DNA of 64,000 bases from JARYGU01 sp033795365 (GCA_033795365.1 JARYGU010000003.1:186001-250000), one strand, 5' to 3'. Counted from the first letter of the stretch, positions 36,102 through 45,263 are shown. Translations and numbers: made by a program. The notes: generated by a model from the letters alone, not told the origin.

Positions 36102-36139
36102 ATTGTATTTCCATTCAAAATCGATAACCTTTTCCTATC
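36102..36139. promoter_or_regulatory. OxyR-type binding site in the katA-oxyR gap
   Basis: Four 4-base elements spaced by exactly seven bases: ATTG (36102), ATTC (36113), ATAA (36124) and CTAT (36135), compared with the OxyR pattern ATAG-N7-CTAT-N7-ATAG-N7-CTAT. Within it GATA-N9-TATC (36123-36139) is a perfect dyad with the LysR T-N11-A core, and it abuts the oxyR start codon, so binding would repress oxyR. Confidence 0.6.
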
Positions 36140-37045
36140 ATGCTGACCATCCGCCAGATGCGATATTTCGATGCGCTTGCGACCACACGGCATTTCGGAC
36201 GCGCGGCGGAACTGGCCCATGTGAGCCAGCCGGCGCTCTCGGCGCAGATCATGGAATTGGAGAGCCATCTCGGGGTGAAGCTGGTGGAGCGTTCACGCGC
36301 GAGCACCATCCTGACGCGCAAGGGAGAGGAGGTCCTCGTTCACGTGCGCGCGATCCTTGCGGAGATCGACCGGCTGGAGCAGACGGTGCGCAAAGGAGAA
36401 GGCATTCTGGAAGGGCTGGTGCGGATCGGCATCATCCCGACGGTCGCGCCCTATCTCGTGCCGCGGCTGGTGCCGCATCTGCGCAAGGCCTATCCCTCGA
36501 TCGAGATCGAACTGAAGGAAGCGGTGACGGACCGGTTGATCGTCGATCTCGGCGACGGCAAGCTCGACGTGGTGATCGCGGCACTGCCGATCGAGAACGA
36601 GGCGATCGCCACGCGCGCGCTGTTCCGCGACCGGTTCTTCATGGCGATGGCGGAAAACGAACGCAACATACTGATGTCGCCGCTGACCGAGCAGCAGGTC
36701 GATGTCGAACGCCTGCTCCTGCTCGAGGAGGGCCATTGCCTGCGCGACCAGGCGCTCGCAGTCTGCGGCGTGGCCGGCAAGCGCAGTCTCGTCAATTTCG
36801 GCGCGACCTCGATGGCGACGCTCCTGCAGATGGTGTCGCACGACATGGGCATGACGCTGATACCCGAGATCGCCGTGCCGACCGAGACGGCAAGGAACGC
36901 CATCCGGATCGTGCGCTTCGCCGAGCCGCAGCCGTCGCGCGAGATCGGCCTTGCCTGGCGCAAGAGCAGCCCGCGGCCGGGCGACACCGAAGCGCTTGCA
37001 AGCGCGATCTCCGCATGCGTTCCGCCGCAGGGCGAAGCCGCCTGA
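36140..37045 (+). CDS. oxyR: hydrogen-peroxide-inducible regulator OxyR
   Basis: A 301-residue LysR-family protein with the OxyR hallmark GHCLRDQALAVC: redox cysteines at 200 and 209, matching Cys199 and Cys208 of Escherichia coli OxyR. The helix-turn-helix (LTIRQMRYFDALATTRHFGRA) and the effector domain (IPTVAPYLVPRLVPHLR; LLEEGHC) align with OxyR rather than with general LysR proteins. It is divergent from katA, its expected target. The start codon lies directly against a candidate OxyR site, suggesting autorepression. Confidence 0.95.
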   Translation: MLTIRQMRYFDALATTRHFGRAAELAHVSQPALSAQIMELESHLGVKLVERSRASTILTRKGEEVLVHVRAILAEIDRLEQTVRKGEGILEGLVRIGIIPTVAPYLVPRLVPHLRKAYPSIEIELKEAVTDRLIVDLGDGKLDVVIAALPIENEAIATRALFRDRFFMAMAENERNILMSPLTEQQVDVERLLLLEEGHCLRDQALAVCGVAGKRSLVNFGATSMATLLQMVSHDMGMTLIPEIAVPTETARNAIRIVRFAEPQPSREIGLAWRKSSPRPGDTEALASAISACVPPQGEAA

Positions 37046-37168
37046 GTCACCACCCTAAGGCTAAAGCAATTCCAGGAAAGTGCGCAGCGGTTTTCCGTCC
37101 GCAATCGCGTAAAAACAAAGAGATAGAGCGGTTCCGCGGTTCAAAGAAAACGGAAACTCTCTAGTGAA

Positions 37169-37588
37169 TCAGCTTGCGGCGAGCCAGACGGCCAGCCACA
37201 GCCACATCACACCGAGCGTCACGAAGCCGACGATGAAGGCCGGGCGGCGGTAGCGCAGGCGGTTGCTCGTGACGTGGACATAGGCATGCGCATAACGCGA
37301 AGCCACGAAGAGCCAGCCGAGCGCGACGGTCACAGGATTGTCGGCGTCTACAAGGTAGAGAAGGATGCTGACGGCATGAAAGAGGACGGGCAGCTCGAAC
37401 TGGTTTGCCAGGCAATTGCGAACCGCCAGGCTTTCGGCGGGTTCGTCACGATTGTCGCGAAACCGGTCGGCCGTCGCACTGCCGGTTTTCACCGCCTGAA
37501 ACCTGCGCTTCGACAGCAGGAAATAGAGGGTATAGACCAGCGCCACATGGGCGATCATCGGCCACAGCGTGGCTTCGGTTGGCGACAT
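37169..37588 (-). CDS. MAPEG-family membrane protein
   Basis: A 139-residue integral membrane protein with about four helices (MIAHVALVYTLYFLLSKRR; FELPVLFHAVSILLYLV; VTVALGWLFVASRYAHAYVH; AFIVGFVTLGVMWLWLAVWL). The sequence RNCLANQFELPVLFHA and RYAHAYVH match the MAPEG fold (membrane-associated proteins in eicosanoid and glutathione metabolism). Bacterial members may have glutathione-dependent activity, but this is not shown. ATG 37588 follows GAGGAGAGG. It is convergent with oxyR and upstream of guaB only in position. Confidence 0.85.
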   Translation of the reverse strand: MSPTEATLWPMIAHVALVYTLYFLLSKRRFQAVKTGSATADRFRDNRDEPAESLAVRNCLANQFELPVLFHAVSILLYLVDADNPVTVALGWLFVASRYAHAYVHVTSNRLRYRRPAFIVGFVTLGVMWLWLAVWLAAS

Positions 37589-37662
37589 GGGCTGCCTCTC
37601 CTCGACTCGTGAAGATGATCCGCGGGGATAGGCGGGACCGGCGGTCCCGCCCTGTCTGCCGG

Positions 37663-39162
37663 TCAGACGGCGCCCGGATAGTTCGGGCTTTCGCGGGTGA
37701 TGGTGACGTCATGGGCATGGCTTTCGCGCAGGCCCGCGCCGGAAATGCGCACGAAGGTCGCGCGTTCCTGGTATTCCTTGATATCCTTGCCGCCGACATA
37801 GCCCATGGAGGCCTTGAGACCGCCGGCAAGCTGGTGCAGCACGCCGGAAACCGGCCCCTTGTAGGGCACCTGGCCTTCGATACCTTCGGGCACGAGCTTC
37901 AGCGTGTCGCGCACCTCCGCCTGGAAGTAGCGGTCGGCCGAGCCGCGCGCCATCGCGCCGACAGAGCCCATGCCGCGGTAAGCCTTGAAGGAGCGGCCCT
38001 GATAGAGGAACACTTCGCCCGGGCTTTCGTCCGTGCCGGCCAGAAGCGAACCGACCATCACGGCCGACGCCCCCGCCGCAATCGCCTTGGCAAGGTCGCC
38101 GGAGAACTTGATGCCGCCGTCGGCGATGACCGGAACGCCGGAGGCCTGCGCGGCTTCGACCGAGGACATGATCGCGGCGAGCTGCGGCACGCCGACGCCC
38201 GCGACGATGCGCGTGGTGCAGATGGAGCCGGGACCGATACCGACCTTGACGGCATCCGCGCCCGCATCGATAAGGGCCTTGGTGCCGTCGGCGGTAGCCA
38301 CGTTGCCGGCCATGATGCGCACGGAATTGGAGAGCTTCTTCACGCGGACGACCGCATCCAGCACGCGCTGCGAATGGCCATGTGCGGTGTCGACGACGAT
38401 CATGTCGACGCCGGCATCGATCAGCCGCTCGGCCCGTTCATAGCCGTCGTCGCCAACGGAAATCGCAGCCGCAGCCCGCAGGCGGCCCTGTGCATCCTTG
38501 GATGCATTCGGATTCAGCTGCGACTTCTCGATGTCCTTGACCGTGATGAGGCCGACGCAGCGGCCATCGCCATCGACGACCAGCAGCTTTTCGATCCGGT
38601 GCGAGTGGAGGAGGCGCTTGGCCTCCTGCTGATCGACGCTTTCCTTGACCGTGATCAGGTTTTCCCGTGTCATCAACTCGTAGATCTTCTGGTTCGGGTC
38701 GGAGGCGAAGCGGACATCTCGGTTGGTGAGGATGCCGACGAGGCGGCCCGGCTTGCCGCCGCTGCCGCCGTTTTCGACAACCGGAATGCCAGAGATGCCG
38801 TGCGCCTTCATCAGGTGCAGGGCGTCGGCAAGGGTGGCGTCGGGACCGATCGTCACGGGGTTCACCACCATGCCGCTTTCGAACTTCTTCACCTGCCGGA
38901 CTTCTTCCGCCTGTTCGGCGGGCGTCAGGTTGCGGTGGATGACGCCCAGGCCGCCGGCCTGCGCCATGGCGATGGCGAGCCGGCTTTCGGTGACGGTATC
39001 CATTGCCGAGGAGAGAATGGGAAGGTTCAGGTCGAAGTCGTGGGCGATGCGGGTGGCGATATTCGTCTGTCCCGGCATGACTTCGGAGTGGCCGGGCTGC
39101 AGGAGCACGTCGTCGAAGGTGAGTGCTTCCAGTCCGGTTGCGGTTTCTATGATGCGCGCCAT
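37663..39162 (-). CDS. guaB: inosine-5'-monophosphate dehydrogenase
   Basis: A 499-residue IMP dehydrogenase that carries out the NAD-dependent, rate-limiting step of guanine nucleotide synthesis. The catalytic loop is GIGPGSICTTRIVAGVG with the nucleophilic Cys; two CBS domains occupy the middle (MVVNPVTIGPDATLADALHL and LITVKESVDQQEAKRLL); the flap region is YRGMGSVGAM. The start ATG 39162 gives MARIIETATGLEALTFDDVLL, the conserved N terminus, and follows AAGGAAA. It is a single-gene unit. Confidence 0.97.
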   Translation of the reverse strand: MARIIETATGLEALTFDDVLLQPGHSEVMPGQTNIATRIAHDFDLNLPILSSAMDTVTESRLAIAMAQAGGLGVIHRNLTPAEQAEEVRQVKKFESGMVVNPVTIGPDATLADALHLMKAHGISGIPVVENGGSGGKPGRLVGILTNRDVRFASDPNQKIYELMTRENLITVKESVDQQEAKRLLHSHRIEKLLVVDGDGRCVGLITVKDIEKSQLNPNASKDAQGRLRAAAAISVGDDGYERAERLIDAGVDMIVVDTAHGHSQRVLDAVVRVKKLSNSVRIMAGNVATADGTKALIDAGADAVKVGIGPGSICTTRIVAGVGVPQLAAIMSSVEAAQASGVPVIADGGIKFSGDLAKAIAAGASAVMVGSLLAGTDESPGEVFLYQGRSFKAYRGMGSVGAMARGSADRYFQAEVRDTLKLVPEGIEGQVPYKGPVSGVLHQLAGGLKASMGYVGGKDIKEYQERATFVRISGAGLRESHAHDVTITRESPNYPGAV

Positions 39163-39292
39163 GGCCAATTTCCTTCGGTGTAAAGGCAGCAGTCCAAGAG
39201 GAACATTGGGAGTGCTCCGCCCGGTTGCTTGCAAGAAAGTTCTTGGAAGTTGGCGAGGGCTGGTAACACGTTCATGACGACTTGGAAATAGC

Positions 39293-39318
39293 AAAAAGCC
39301 CGGGATCGCTCCCGGGCT
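39293..39318 (-). terminator. intrinsic terminator of the metallo-beta-lactamase-fold gene
   Basis: On the minus strand AGCCCGGGA-GCGA-TCCCGGGCT is a perfect 9-bp stem with a tetraloop followed by five Ts (39297-39293). It begins 25 bases after that gene's stop codon and insulates guaB. Confidence 0.9.
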
Positions 39319-39342
39319 GGCCAACTTTCGGGCTTATGTCGC

Positions 39343-40335
39343 TCAGATGTCAAGCTGATAGCTGACCGGCACGAAGCGGTAGCCTTCGCTCGCCTTCTCG
39401 ACATAACCGGCCGACGGGAAAGGCATGTGATAGCCGATAAAGGCGAGCTTGTCGGCCGCGACCATGTCGAAAACCGCCTTGCGCGCGGCCGCGGCCTGCG
39501 CCTTGTCCATATCGAAGCGCACCTCCCAATCCGGCCGCTGCAGCGACAGGACGAAGTGGTTCGCCGTATCGGCCGTCAGGATCACCGTCCTGCCTTCCGA
39601 TTCGACCCGGAAGATCATATGGCCCGGCGTATGGCCGAAGGCGGCGATAGCGGTGATGCCGGGCACGACTTCCGCACCGTCGCCGATGAAGGTCATCTTC
39701 TCGGCGAGCGGTTTCACATTGGCGAGCACGCCCTGGTGGCCCTGTTCGGCAGGCGTGCCGACCCGGTTCGCGCTCGTCCAGAAATCGTATTCCGCCTGGC
39801 CGGCTACGTAGCGGGCGTTTTTGAACGTCGGAGCACCACCGGTCATCAGCCCGCCGATGTGATCGCCATGCATATGGGTGAGCACGACGATGGTGACCTG
39901 GTCCGCGCTGTAGCCGTTTGCCTCCAGCCCCTCGGTGAGACGCCCCATGCCGGCTTGCCGGCCGCCCTCGCCCAGACCGGTGTCGAACAGGACAACCTCC
40001 GAGCCGGTGTCGATCAGCGTCGGGGAAAAGCCGTTGACGAACTGGTCCGTCGGCAGGAAGTTCTCCGTGAGAAGAGCCGCGACGGTCTCCGGTGTCTGGT
40101 TGGTACCGAACGTCTCCTGGGGATTGGGTGAAACGCGGGTTCCGTCGCCGACGACGGTCACACTGAGGCTGCCCACCTTGAAGCTTCTCGTCTGTACGGG
40201 TCTTGTCTTCATGTCTTCACCTGTATCCGAGGCCGCAAGGGCGCCCGTGTGTCTCATGATCATCGGCGCGGCGAGCGCGCCGATCCCTGCCGTATAGAAT
40301 AGCGTCCTGCGTGATATGTTCATGAAACCGGCCAT
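39343..40335 (-). CDS. metallo-beta-lactamase-fold hydrolase with Tat signal
   Basis: A 330-residue protein with a twin-arginine export signal (NISRRTLFYTAGIGALAAP) and a metallo-beta-lactamase fold. The zinc motif is THMHGDHIGG, with later ligands in ADTANHF and GYHMPFP. It resembles the quorum-lactonase/MBL-hydrolase-like exported family of unknown substrate (VLFDTGLG; GHTPGHMIF). The start is ATG 40335, because GGAGG lies seven bases upstream; the ATG at 40323 is an alternative. Export as a folded metalloenzyme fits the Tat signal. A perfect terminator follows. Confidence 0.88.
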   Translation of the reverse strand: MAGFMNISRRTLFYTAGIGALAAPMIMRHTGALAASDTGEDMKTRPVQTRSFKVGSLSVTVVGDGTRVSPNPQETFGTNQTPETVAALLTENFLPTDQFVNGFSPTLIDTGSEVVLFDTGLGEGGRQAGMGRLTEGLEANGYSADQVTIVVLTHMHGDHIGGLMTGGAPTFKNARYVAGQAEYDFWTSANRVGTPAEQGHQGVLANVKPLAEKMTFIGDGAEVVPGITAIAAFGHTPGHMIFRVESEGRTVILTADTANHFVLSLQRPDWEVRFDMDKAQAAAARKAVFDMVAADKLAFIGYHMPFPSAGYVEKASEGYRFVPVSYQLDI

Positions 40336-40584
40336 GCCAATTCCTCCCGTATGGCGCGGCAGTCGACCTGCCGCGTTCGCTCAGATGATGGCATGGACCT
40401 CGCGGGAACCGTTGTCACGAAGAAGCAGCGGAAAATCACGGGTTTGTGATGACCGCATCGAAATCGCGGGATTTGACATGCGGCGCCGACAGGCGCACAA
40501 GACGGCGCGTTGCAACGACCACGCCGATCCGCAGCAAAAGCCCGCTTCCCGTCGCATCGGCCATCAACAGCACCAGCCGCGCAG

Positions 40585-41994
40585 ATGAATCGCATCGTTC
40601 CCCTGATCCTCGCCGTCGCTCTCTTCATGGAGCAGATGGACTCCACCGTCATCGCGACCTCGCTGCCCGCGATCGCTCACGATATCGGCGTGGGCCCGAT
40701 CACGCTGAAGCTGGCGCTGACCTCCTATATGGTGTCGCTGGCGATCTTCATTCCGCTGAGCGGCTGGATGGCCGACCGTTTCGGCGCGAAGCGCATCTTC
40801 CGGATGGCGATCCTTGTCTTCATCGTCGGCTCGATCTTCTGCGCCATCTCCAACAGCCTCGTCGCCTTCGTCGCGTCGCGCTTTCTCCAGGGCATGGGCG
40901 GAGCGATGATGACGCCGGTCGCCCGTCTCGTACTGGTGCGCAGCACGTCGCGCAGCGAGCTCGTCTCGGCGATGGCCACGCTTTCTATTCCCGCGCTGAT
41001 CGGCCCACTGGCGGGCCCGCCGCTCGGCGGCTTCATCACCACCTATTTCTCCTGGCACTGGATATTCCTGATCAATGTCCCCGTCGGGATCGTCGGCTAT
41101 TTCCTCTCAGGCATCTACCTGCCGGAAATCAGCAGCGAGAGACCGCCGCCGATCGACGCCAAGGGGTTCCTGCTGAGCGCGATCGCGGCCTCGGGAACGA
41201 TGTTCGGGCTTTCGGTCATCAGCCTTCCGGCGCTGCCGCCGATCGTCGGGATGATCACCACGGCGATCGGCATTCTCTGCGGCTTCCTCTATGTCCGCCA
41301 CGCCAGACGGCATCCCGCGCCGGTGCTCGACCTTACACTCTTCAAGGACAGCGCGTTCCGCGCGGCCTCGATCGGCGGCACGCTTTTCCGCATATCGGTC
41401 GGCGCCGTGCCCTTCCTGATGCCGCTGATGCTGCAGGTGGGCTTCGGGCTGACGCCGTTCCAGTCCGGCCTCATCACCTTCACCGGAGCGGTCGGGGCGA
41501 TCACGACGAAATTCGTCGCCAAGCGCGTTCTGGTCTTCGCCGGCTTCCGCACCACGCTGATCTTTGCCGGCGGCGTCGGGGCGGCCCTGACCTTCGTCAA
41601 CGGATTGTTCACGCCGGCCACGCCGTTCGTCGTGATGGCCGTGATCCTGCTGATCGCCGGGCTGGTGCGCTCCTTCTTCTTTACCAGCGTCAACGCCCTT
41701 TCCTTCGCCGACATCCCGGACAGCAAGGCCAGCAAGGCGACCTCGATGAGTGCCGTTCTGCAGCAGATGAGCCTGGCGCTCGGCGTCGCCGTTGCAGGCG
41801 CGATCCTGGAGATCGAGACGACATTGACCGGCTCGCCCCTCGAACTCGGCGATTTCCAGACAGCCTTCATGATCATCGCCGGCTTCACGCTGGCCGCCGT
41901 GATCCCATTCCTGACGATGGCGAAGAATGCCGGCGCCTCGGTATCCGGCCACAGGCTCGCAGAACCCAAAGCGGAGACGACGCTGGTCAAATAG
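40585..41994 (+). CDS. MFS transporter, DHA2 (EmrB/QacA-like) family
   Basis: A 469-residue major facilitator with about 14 predicted membrane helices, the DHA2 drug:proton antiporter layout. The N-terminal helix holds LFMEQMDSTVIATSLPAIA (motif D1-like), followed by GWMADRFGAKRIFR (motif A) and ATLSIPALIGPLAGPPLGG (motif C, antiporter signature). No membrane-fusion partner gene is adjacent, so any outer-membrane link is unknown. The start ATG 40585 lacks a strong ribosome site, and a longer in-frame upstream stretch looks non-coding. It is convergent with rlmE, 15 bases apart. Confidence 0.88.
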   Translation: MNRIVPLILAVALFMEQMDSTVIATSLPAIAHDIGVGPITLKLALTSYMVSLAIFIPLSGWMADRFGAKRIFRMAILVFIVGSIFCAISNSLVAFVASRFLQGMGGAMMTPVARLVLVRSTSRSELVSAMATLSIPALIGPLAGPPLGGFITTYFSWHWIFLINVPVGIVGYFLSGIYLPEISSERPPPIDAKGFLLSAIAASGTMFGLSVISLPALPPIVGMITTAIGILCGFLYVRHARRHPAPVLDLTLFKDSAFRAASIGGTLFRISVGAVPFLMPLMLQVGFGLTPFQSGLITFTGAVGAITTKFVAKRVLVFAGFRTTLIFAGGVGAALTFVNGLFTPATPFVVMAVILLIAGLVRSFFFTSVNALSFADIPDSKASKATSMSAVLQQMSLALGVAVAGAILEIETTLTGSPLELGDFQTAFMIIAGFTLAAVIPFLTMAKNAGASVSGHRLAEPKAETTLVK

Positions 41995-42009
41995 AAGGCG
42001 TGGGCGGGG

Positions 42010-42714
42010 CTATTGCGAGCCGTCCGCCGTTTCGGCCTTGCGGCCCTTGAAGCCCTTCGCAAGCAGGAACATCTCCACCGATTCCGCCCGCGAGGCGCCC
42101 GGTTTCACATGGATGACCTGCCGGAAGTTCTGTTTCAGCATGGTGAGAAGGTCGCGCTCGGTTCCGCCCTGGAAGGTCTTCGCCAGGAAGTGCCCGCCTT
42201 CGGCCAGCACCTCGACGGCGAAGTGGGCCGCCACCTCGCACAGATGCATCGTGCGGATGTGATCGGTCTGGCGGTGCCCGGTGGTCGGCGCCGCCATGTC
42301 GGAGAGGACGAGATCGGGCGTTCCGCCGACGGCCTCGATCAGCTTTGCCGGCGCTTGGGGGTCGAGAAAGTCCATCTGCAGAATGCGCACGCCGGGCAGT
42401 TGGTCCATCTCCAGGAAGTCGATCGCGGCGACGCGCGGATCGGCATCCGTCGATCCCGTCACCTTGGCGGCGATCTGCGACCAGCTTCCCGGTGCGGCCC
42501 CCAGGTCGATGATGCGGCGCGCGCCCTTCAGGATATCGTGCTTCTCGTCGATCTCCAGGAGCTTGAAGGCGGCACGGGCCCGATAGCCCTCGAGGCGCGC
42601 GCGCTGCACATAGGGGTCGTTGATGTGGCGCTCGATCCAACGCCGCGACGAAGCCTTGAGCTTGCCCTTCTTGACCTTCTGGCCGAGCTTGCGGCCGATG
42701 GGCGGTTTCGTCAT
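42010..42714 (-). CDS. rlmE: 23S rRNA 2'-O-methyltransferase RlmE (FtsJ/RrmJ)
   Basis: A 234-residue RlmE that methylates U2552 of 23S rRNA during large-subunit maturation. The SAM-binding motif is IDLGAAPGSWSQIAA, and the K-D-K-E methyltransferase residues are placed in AAFKLLEID, LVLSDMAAPTTGH, LAKTFQGG and ESVEMFLLAKGFKG. A basic N-terminal extension (KLGQKVKKGKLKASSRRW) precedes the domain. Its ATG overlaps the ppx stop codon by four bases, so it is coupled to ppx, as in other rhizobia. Confidence 0.95.
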   Translation of the reverse strand: MTKPPIGRKLGQKVKKGKLKASSRRWIERHINDPYVQRARLEGYRARAAFKLLEIDEKHDILKGARRIIDLGAAPGSWSQIAAKVTGSTDADPRVAAIDFLEMDQLPGVRILQMDFLDPQAPAKLIEAVGGTPDLVLSDMAAPTTGHRQTDHIRTMHLCEVAAHFAVEVLAEGGHFLAKTFQGGTERDLLTMLKQNFRQVIHVKPGASRAESVEMFLLAKGFKGRKAETADGSQ

Positions 42715-44282
42715 CGCGTTTCCCCTTCCGGCCTGCCGGGCTGGCGCATGCCTCCCCTGAAATGGCGCCGATGGCGGCCGCGCCGCCAGACACCGTCTTC
42801 GGCCATCATGTCGGTGAGCAGGCCTTCGCGCAGTCCGCGGTCGGCGACCCGCATGCGCTGCGAAGGCCATCTCTTGCGGATCGCCTCCAGAATGGCGCAG
42901 CCGGCCAGCACCAGATCCGCCCGGTCCGGCCCGATACAGGGATTGGCGGCGCGGGCAGAAAAGTCCCACGAGAGCAGGCGCGCCTGCATGGCGGAGACTT
43001 CCTCGTCGGAAAGCCACACGCCGTCCACCCGGCGCCGGTCGTAGCGCGGCAGCTCGAGATGGACGCCCGCAAGCGTCGTGACCGTGCCGGAGGTGCCGAT
43101 CAGATGGAAATCCTCCGGCGCATGCCACTCCCTCTCGGACGGGCAATCGAAACCGGCAAGCATGCCCTCGACCTCCGCCACCATCGCTGCGAAGCTCTCC
43201 GGCGTCACGTCGCGCCCGCCGTGCCGCTCCGACAATGTCACGACGCCGACCGGCAGTGATGTCCAATGGGTGATGTGGTTGGCAAGGCGGCTGGAGCGGT
43301 TTTCGCCAATGCGGATGACGGCGATCTCCGAGGAGCCGCCGCCGATGTCGAAGAGGACGACCGATTTCGCCTCGCGGCCGACCAGCGACGAGCAGCCGGA
43401 AACGGCGAGGCGGGCTTCGGTCTCGCGGTTGATGATCTCGAGTTCCAGCCCCGTCTCGGTCTTCACGCGTTCGAGGAAGGTTTCGCCGTTCTGCGCCGCG
43501 CGGCAGGCCTCGGTGGCGATCAGGCGGCTGCGGCGGATGCTGCGGCTGCTCAGCTTCGCCGCGCAGACCTTCAGCGCCTCGATCGAACGATCCATGGCCT
43601 CCTCGGAAAGCCGTCCGCTCGCGGCAAGCCCCTCCCCGAGGCGCACGATGCGGGAAAAGGCATCGACCACGCGGAACTGGCCGGGGCGCGTCGGCTGCGC
43701 GACCAGAAGCCGGCAATTATTGGTGCCGAGGTCGAGCGCGGCATAGAACGGCAGATCGTTGAACTGCTCGTCTCTGTGCTGCTGGGAAGAACGTGAGGCG
43801 TAGCCCGTGTGACGCTGCTGGTCGGAAGACGGCTGGGGACGCGGCTCGTAGAGCCCTGCCTTGCCGGCAACCGCCGCCGTCTCCGCCGGCTTTTCGAACG
43901 TCGCCATCGGCCCGCCTTGCGGCCCGCGGCCGGCGCGGTGCTTGCGGCGGCCCTTCCGGCCGCCGTCGCTTTGGCTCTCGGCAATCTGTTTGGGGTCGCG
44001 CTGCCCCACGGGCGCGAGGGGACGCACCTGCGACTGTCCCGGCGCCTTGCCGCGCCGGCGTCGCTTGCGTTTGCGCACGGCATCGCCGCCATCTGCAATG
44101 AGGGGGCGCGGCTCCGCTCCGGTCTCGCCGGACTGGCTGCCCACGGGCCCGGAAACGGCGGACGGACGATGAGCGCCCTGCTGCCTTCCCTTCCGGCGGC
44201 GCGACCGCTTCGGCCTCGTCTCGCCACCCGTGCCCTGCGCCCCGGAAACGGGCGGCCTCTGGCCGCTGTCGGGGTCGTTCAC
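42711..44282 (-). CDS. ppx: exopolyphosphatase / guanosine pentaphosphatase (Ppx/GppA)
   Basis: A 523-residue Ppx/GppA protein acting on polyphosphate or pppGpp. After a low-complexity, very basic N-terminal extension of about 170 residues (Arg/Gly/Gln-rich, including KRSRRRKGRQQG), the actin-like fold begins at YAALDLGTNNCRLLVA and contains EACRAAQNGETFLERV, LFDIGGGSSEIAVI and GTSGTVTTLAG, all family signatures. The start is uncertain: GTG 44282 is given, TTG 44306 is the alternative. It overlaps rlmE by four bases. The basic extension may bind nucleic acid or polyphosphate, by composition only. Confidence 0.88.
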   Translation of the reverse strand: MNDPDSGQRPPVSGAQGTGGETRPKRSRRRKGRQQGAHRPSAVSGPVGSQSGETGAEPRPLIADGGDAVRKRKRRRRGKAPGQSQVRPLAPVGQRDPKQIAESQSDGGRKGRRKHRAGRGPQGGPMATFEKPAETAAVAGKAGLYEPRPQPSSDQQRHTGYASRSSQQHRDEQFNDLPFYAALDLGTNNCRLLVAQPTRPGQFRVVDAFSRIVRLGEGLAASGRLSEEAMDRSIEALKVCAAKLSSRSIRRSRLIATEACRAAQNGETFLERVKTETGLELEIINRETEARLAVSGCSSLVGREAKSVVLFDIGGGSSEIAVIRIGENRSSRLANHITHWTSLPVGVVTLSERHGGRDVTPESFAAMVAEVEGMLAGFDCPSEREWHAPEDFHLIGTSGTVTTLAGVHLELPRYDRRRVDGVWLSDEEVSAMQARLLSWDFSARAANPCIGPDRADLVLAGCAILEAIRKRWPSQRMRVADRGLREGLLTDMMAEDGVWRRGRHRRHFRGGMRQPGRPEGETR

Positions 44283-44508
44283 GTCTCTGCCTATCGCGCC
44301 GCGCAAAGCTCAAGGCTGCAGCAGGCGCTCTCTCGATTTTTCGTTGCCGCGACATTACCAGCGCTCGGCCCGTTCAACAAATTCTTTTTGTAGGGAAGGA
44401 CGAAGAAGAAGAGCGCGGCCTTGCAGCAGCCATTCCGGCACCACGCAAATTCCGGAAAGCCGCCCGCGCCGCGCGCCTTCACAACCGGAAAATTTTCGAG
44501 AAAACTAT

Positions 44509-44536
44509 TTGCATGTTCGCGGCTTTTGGTTATAAG
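44509..44536 (+). promoter_or_regulatory. promoter of tRNA-Gln
   Basis: TTGCAT (44509-44514) and TATAAG (44531-44536) are 16 bases apart, 40 bases before the tRNA. The surrounding sequence is AT-rich compared with the genes on either side. Confidence 0.6.
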
Positions 44537-44576
44537 CCCCGCTCACAGGCAAACGGCTCGCGCCGCACCGCCGCGG

Positions 44577-44650
44577 TGGGGAATAGGTTAACGGTAGACC
44601 CACGGACTCTGACTCCGTTAGTCCTGGTTCGAATCCAGGTTCCCCAGCCA
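44577..44650 (+). tRNA. tRNA-Gln (anticodon CUG)
   Basis: A complete cloverleaf with encoded CCA. Acceptor arm TGGGGAA pairs with TTCCCCA, the anticodon arm is ACGGA-CTCTGAC-TCCGT with CTG at 44609-44611, and the T arm is CTGGTTCGAATCCAG. It lies downstream of a good promoter and upstream of the decayed brnTA locus. No repeat of its 3' end is seen in the window, so it is not evidently used as an integration site. Confidence 0.95.
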
Positions 44651-44987
44651 AATATTTTCCCTGATAAGGTTAGCGTTTCCGTCCTGGCGAATCGAATATT
44701 GGAGAACAACAGGTGTACCTGCGCCGCTCATAGTCCAGCGCAGTACCATCTGGCCTTGTTCTGGATTAAGAGTGGACGATTGATCAATCGGAAGCAGCTT
44801 GGCCTCATAGCATAAGCGGTGCCTTTGTCATGCCGCCCTCAAAATCCCCGCCTATGCGGTCAAGATCGCCAAGGAAGAAGGCTGCAACCTTCAGGGTCAT
44901 TGCTCCAGATGTTCGAGGATCGGGATCATTCGCGGTCCTGGCGGCCTGGACGGCAGCCAAGAGCAAGCAAGCGCTTTGGACTCCCTT
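44651..44987. other. gap between tRNA-Gln and brnT
   Basis: About 340 bases with no convincing gene. Open frames on both strands are short and have no ribosome site or family features. Composition is mixed: AT-rich near the tRNA, GC-rich in the second half. The stretch may be leftover accessory DNA associated with the decayed toxin-antitoxin locus. Confidence 0.4.
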
Positions 44988-45005
44988 TAATTGTACGTAC
45001 AATTA
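44988..45005 (+). promoter_or_regulatory. 18-bp palindrome, probable BrnA operator
   Basis: TAATTGTACGTACAATTA is a perfect 18-bp palindrome; its last A is the first base of the brnT ATG. BrnA antitoxins repress brnTA by binding an inverted repeat at the promoter. The site is still intact although both genes downstream are broken. Confidence 0.65.
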
Positions 45006-45263
45006 TGAAGATCGTATGGGATGAGCCGAAGCGCCAAGCCAATATTGCCAAGCACGGCTTGGACTTTGCCGATCTCACGTTTGAATTCTTCCTGACGGCT
45101 CGTGTCGAGCGGACGAAGTAGGATCGCTTCCTTGCTGTAGGCAAATTCAATGGCGTCATGATCATCGCTGTCGTGTTTCGACCACTCCGTCTCTGAAGCG
45201 CTTTTGGTTATCTCCATCCGCCGGACAGGAACGCAGGAAAGGAGCAGGGCATATGGCGAATAA
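45005..45263 (+). pseudogene. brnT: brnT ribonuclease toxin, decayed
   Basis: Begins MKIVWDEPKRQANIAKHGLD, the BrnT N terminus, with the conserved KHGLDFADL block. The reading frame is stopped by TAG at 45119-45121, where AAG would be expected (after RVERTK). It then resumes in the same frame as DRFLAVGKFNGVMIIAVVFRPL, and near 45185 shifts frame to SEALLVISIRRTGTQERSR before a stop at 45261-45263. Two separate lesions point to genuine decay. BrnT is a RelE-fold toxic RNase; the product here would be cut to 38 residues. The brnA gene overlaps its 3' end. Confidence 0.8.
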
